A DNA stretch of 64,000 nt from Rachycentron canadum (Eukaryota > Chordata > Actinopteri > Carangiformes > Rachycentridae). The notes beneath the pieces were generated by a model. It searched no databases, was not told the DNA's origin, and saw only the letters and a list, made by a program, of their open reading frames with translations. The translations under genes were made by a program, and so were the position numbers. Positions 61,376 to 64,000 of this stretch are shown here, piece after piece. The DNA lies in the NCBI GenBank assembly GCA_038496675.1, contig CM076659.1, positions 12,569,563 through 12,633,562 of the forward strand, given 5' to 3'. Every line of letters starts with the position of its first letter. Position 1 is the first letter of the stretch.

Positions 61376-62782
61376 GATGGGTAAGTGGAGAAAGATGGTG
61401 ACAAGAGGAGAGATTGGGGTCAAATTGTGAGGAGGAATGAAACGTGCATAGCTCTGGTCTCATCTTTGGGCATTTTGAATTGATAACTTGTGCCATTGTC
61501 TGCTTGTGTGTGAAAGTGAGAGAATGAAAGTAAAAAAAAAAGGGAGCAACTTAAGGCCAGCAAGGGCAAATGAGAAAAGACACTAGCCAGAGTAAAGAGT
61601 ATTTTCAATTGGTGTTCAGGGCAAATGGTGAGCTCGGTGTAGGTGAGATTATTAGTCTGCAACACACGCATACACACCATTTGCACATAAATGGCACATT
61701 AGCTCAAGTTATGTTCTTCTTGAAAGAGATATTTCAGATTGTTAGGCCACTGTATTTTAGCAAATGCAAGTGTATGTTTACCCACCATCATGAAAATCAA
61801 TGCAGTGTCTAGAAAACTATTTCCTGCTTTTACTTTTTTTGCCCCTGTCTTTTTTGCCTCTTCTCTTTTCACTTCTTCTCATTAATAAAACATGCATTCC
61901 TGATGTAGCACTGATCTATAGTAGCTCTGCACCTTGTTAATTCATTCTTACAATCTCGGCTTTAAATTAGAAATCAAATTGGGAGATGCCAGGAAGTAAA
62001 AATACTTTCTGCAGGCTCTTTCACAGTAATTGATTTTCCATGCCTGAATATTACATCAACAATGAATGTAAAGAATTACGCATACAAGTAGTGTGGGCAT
62101 ATAAATTTCCAAAGGTTAAAGTAAATTGATATATATCTCTCTGTGACCTTTCAGCAAAGAAGAATGTCATTATACATGTATGTTATTTAATAATTTGTGA
62201 CTTTGTCAATCAATGGTCAGTGGCGACCACATGTAAGTGGATACATACGGGGCCAGCACCTGAGCTCAACACATCCTTTTTGGTCCTTATGTGATGGGTA
62301 GCTACTAAGAATATTTAAATGTCATTCCAATTACACAGCCCTCACCTTTTCTGCAGATGACACCTTAATAAACCTCCACTGAGAGTCTCATTAGAGTTCA
62401 TGAGAGCCAACAGCCTTGAAGAAGGCCAGCTATATGGGAGTCAGTCTTGTGGTAATAATGGTATTGTATGCCATGTTTCATAAGTGAATACGCACACACT
62501 CACACTCAGAGTTTGATTCTAGTCCCAAGTAGTTTAAATTGAGTTGTCAGAGGTGTTTTTTCAGCAGATGAGGTGAGTGGGTTACGGTTCATTTTTAACC
62601 TACAACTGGCTGCTACAGCATTGTCAAGATATGAGCAGCACTTGTTGTATCCAGGGCTAATCAAACCGACATCTCTTACGTCTCAACGTATTTCTTTATT
62701 GACCCCCCCACACATACACACACATACACACACACTACTTTGACAGCAACAGCAGCAACAGCTTTAGGTCTGCATGAGTTGA

Positions 62783-62795
62783 GTTGCCTGGCAAC
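62783..62795. promoter_or_regulatory. RFX X-box-like palindrome
   Basis: GTTGCCTGGCAAC: two perfect inverted X-box half-sites (GTTGCC / GGCAAC) around a single T. RFX sites tolerate spacers of 0-3 nt. Sequence match only. Confidence 0.35.
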
Positions 62796-63029
62796 AATGC
62801 AGTCCAATGGGTTTGTGCACTCGTGTTTCTGTAACCCGACGTATTCTTTCTCTATTTTCATATCACCACATTAATATGTAAATATATCACAATAATTACA
62901 AAGATCGCCCAATAGTTTAGTAGCAGCTGTAGCTGCAGTAGTTCTAGTGATAACTGGGAAGGAATAGTAGTAGAAGAAGCAATGGTACTTGCTTTATATA
63001 TTGTGTCCTTCCTTTATCTACAGACAAGA

Positions 63030-63235
63030 CACAAATGAAGATTTTAAACACCACATGCTGCTAGAACAGCTTTGTTTGATGTTTTGATGATGATGATGGA
63101 GAGCTCTGTCTAACATGTTGGTCTCATATGTTTAGTTGGGTTGAGATCTGGTGTCTGTGAAGACCATAGCATATGATTCACATTATTTTTATACTCGTCA
63201 AAACATTCAATGACCCCTCGTGCCCCACGGAAATG
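63030..63235 (-). pseudogene. Tc1-like transposase fragment
   Basis: Minus-strand translation gives GARGVIECFDEYKNN directly followed by VNHMLWSSQTPDLNPTK. This matches the PDLNPIE block near the C-terminus of Tc1-family transposases. Diverged and truncated; the region to about 63420 may belong to the same insertion, but I cannot show it. Confidence 0.65.
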
Positions 63236-64000
63236 GACATGCTCATGTTTCTCCACTCATTTTTCCTTTAATTTGACGTCAGTCTGCACAACACCGAGTT
63301 ACACTCACTTGCCCCTGTTGATTCAATCTCTAAGCTCTGCTCAAGATGAAAGAGGAGCCCATCTCCCTTTACGCTGCCTCATTGGCCTGTAAACACAGAG
63401 AGCAGCTCCCTGAAGAGTCCAGCCAATGCCACAGTGAGAGGATGAGTCCTTTAAACCATAACAGTCATAGATATATGAGATAGTCATTCTTTCTGTCTCT
63501 GAGATCATTTAAGAAACTGGACAGCTCAAGACATGGACAGCTGGTCGAGTTATAAAAACGTGTTGTGAAGTAGACAGTTGGCTGGTCGCTAATGTTAGTT
63601 AAGATGACTTATAAGTTGAAGAACTAATATATTTTATACTATGACTGAAAGTTCCCTAAAAAAAGTATTAAAGCAAAGACAACAGAGATAGTGAGTAGCT
63701 TTGAGGATCTGTTTTCATGTCAGGTTTTAATATCTCAGCCTGTAAGGTAGAGTACAAGGTGAGAGAGAGGTGATAAGGTGCTAGTAGAGACTAAAAAGGA
63801 TTATCACAGGATAAAATATGCAGTGAAATTAAATGCAAACAGACACCTGTGCCTCTCATTTCCCAGTGCTGCTTATATTTGATTGTGTACATGCAAATAG
63901 ATCAGTGTGTGATGCTTACACTTGCAATCGTATCTACCAGGCATTTTAAGTGTCATATCATAAGTTTCGTAATAGTCAAAGAGCATCAAATTCTCCCCTT

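Larger units (their letters stand above)
52345..64000 (-). other. prkg1: prkg1 intron 2, partial (11.7 kb to window edge)
   Basis: No match to the expected exon 2 product (the segment ending VYVMED) was found on the minus strand, so the window edge lies inside this intron. Contents: A30 at 56457-56486, a family B repeat at 59650-60020, simple repeats 60530-61372, an X-box at 62783-62795, and a Tc1 fragment at about 63030-63235. The stretches 52400-56450 and 56490-59640 show nothing else recognisable. Confidence 0.75.

Noticed and set aside
61109..61496. Open frames rich in Ser-Leu
   Set aside because: Translation of the (GA)n tract at 61305-61372 on the opposite strand.
52345..64000. Search for prkg1 exon 2 and the alternative first exons
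   Set aside because: No minus-strand segment matching the expected CNB-A start or leucine-zipper sequence was found; these exons must lie beyond the window.

Overview
The window is vertebrate nuclear DNA, most probably from a teleost fish. The evidence is a split kinase gene with canonical GT-AG introns, abundant (CA/GT)n and purine-rich microsatellites, decayed Tc1/mariner transposons, and several copies of two interspersed repeats that I recognise as common in fish. There is no sign of prokaryotic gene organisation, no CRISPR array and no intact mobile element. One assembly gap lies at 34394-34781.

The only protein-coding gene I can support is prkg1, cGMP-dependent protein kinase 1, on the minus strand. 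Sixteen consecutive coding exons were placed to the base, corresponding to exons 3-18 of the standard 18-exon PRKG1 gene. They run from 52344 (5' end) to the stop codon at 4085. Every junction is GT-AG, every reading phase matches, and the joined 1583 nt are open to the stop. They encode 526 complete residues plus two bases of a split Asp codon. These cover the phosphate-binding cassette of cyclic-nucleotide domain A, all of domain B, the linker, the complete AGC-type kinase domain and the C-terminal tail. About 145 N-terminal residues (leucine zipper, autoinhibitory region, start of domain A), the promoter and exons 1-2 lie beyond the high-coordinate end.

Layout, left to right: 1-4084 is the 3' flank and probable 3' UTR, with candidate poly(A) signals. 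4085-7821 holds nine exons, 10-18, separated mostly by short introns (89-463 bp, one of 1.3 kb). 7822-32726 holds six exons, 4-9, separated by introns of 1.6-7.4 kb. 32727-52230 is a 19.5-kb intron containing the assembly gap, then exon 3. 52345-64000 is part of the next intron upstream. Small introns at the 3' end and very large ones at the 5' end are the usual PRKG1 architecture.

The introns contain three degraded Tc1/mariner pseudogenes, at least five repeat copies in two families, one tRNA-derived SINE-like unit, long microsatellites, several perfect short-loop inverted repeats, and three good RFX X-box matches. I found no new multi-gene system. The most checkable oddities are the exon 6 acceptor that sits against about 150 bp of CTCTT repeat, the long perfect hairpins, complementary (CA)44 and (UG)37 tracts in one intron, the X-boxes, and a short acidic ORF with a strong start context next to exon 8.
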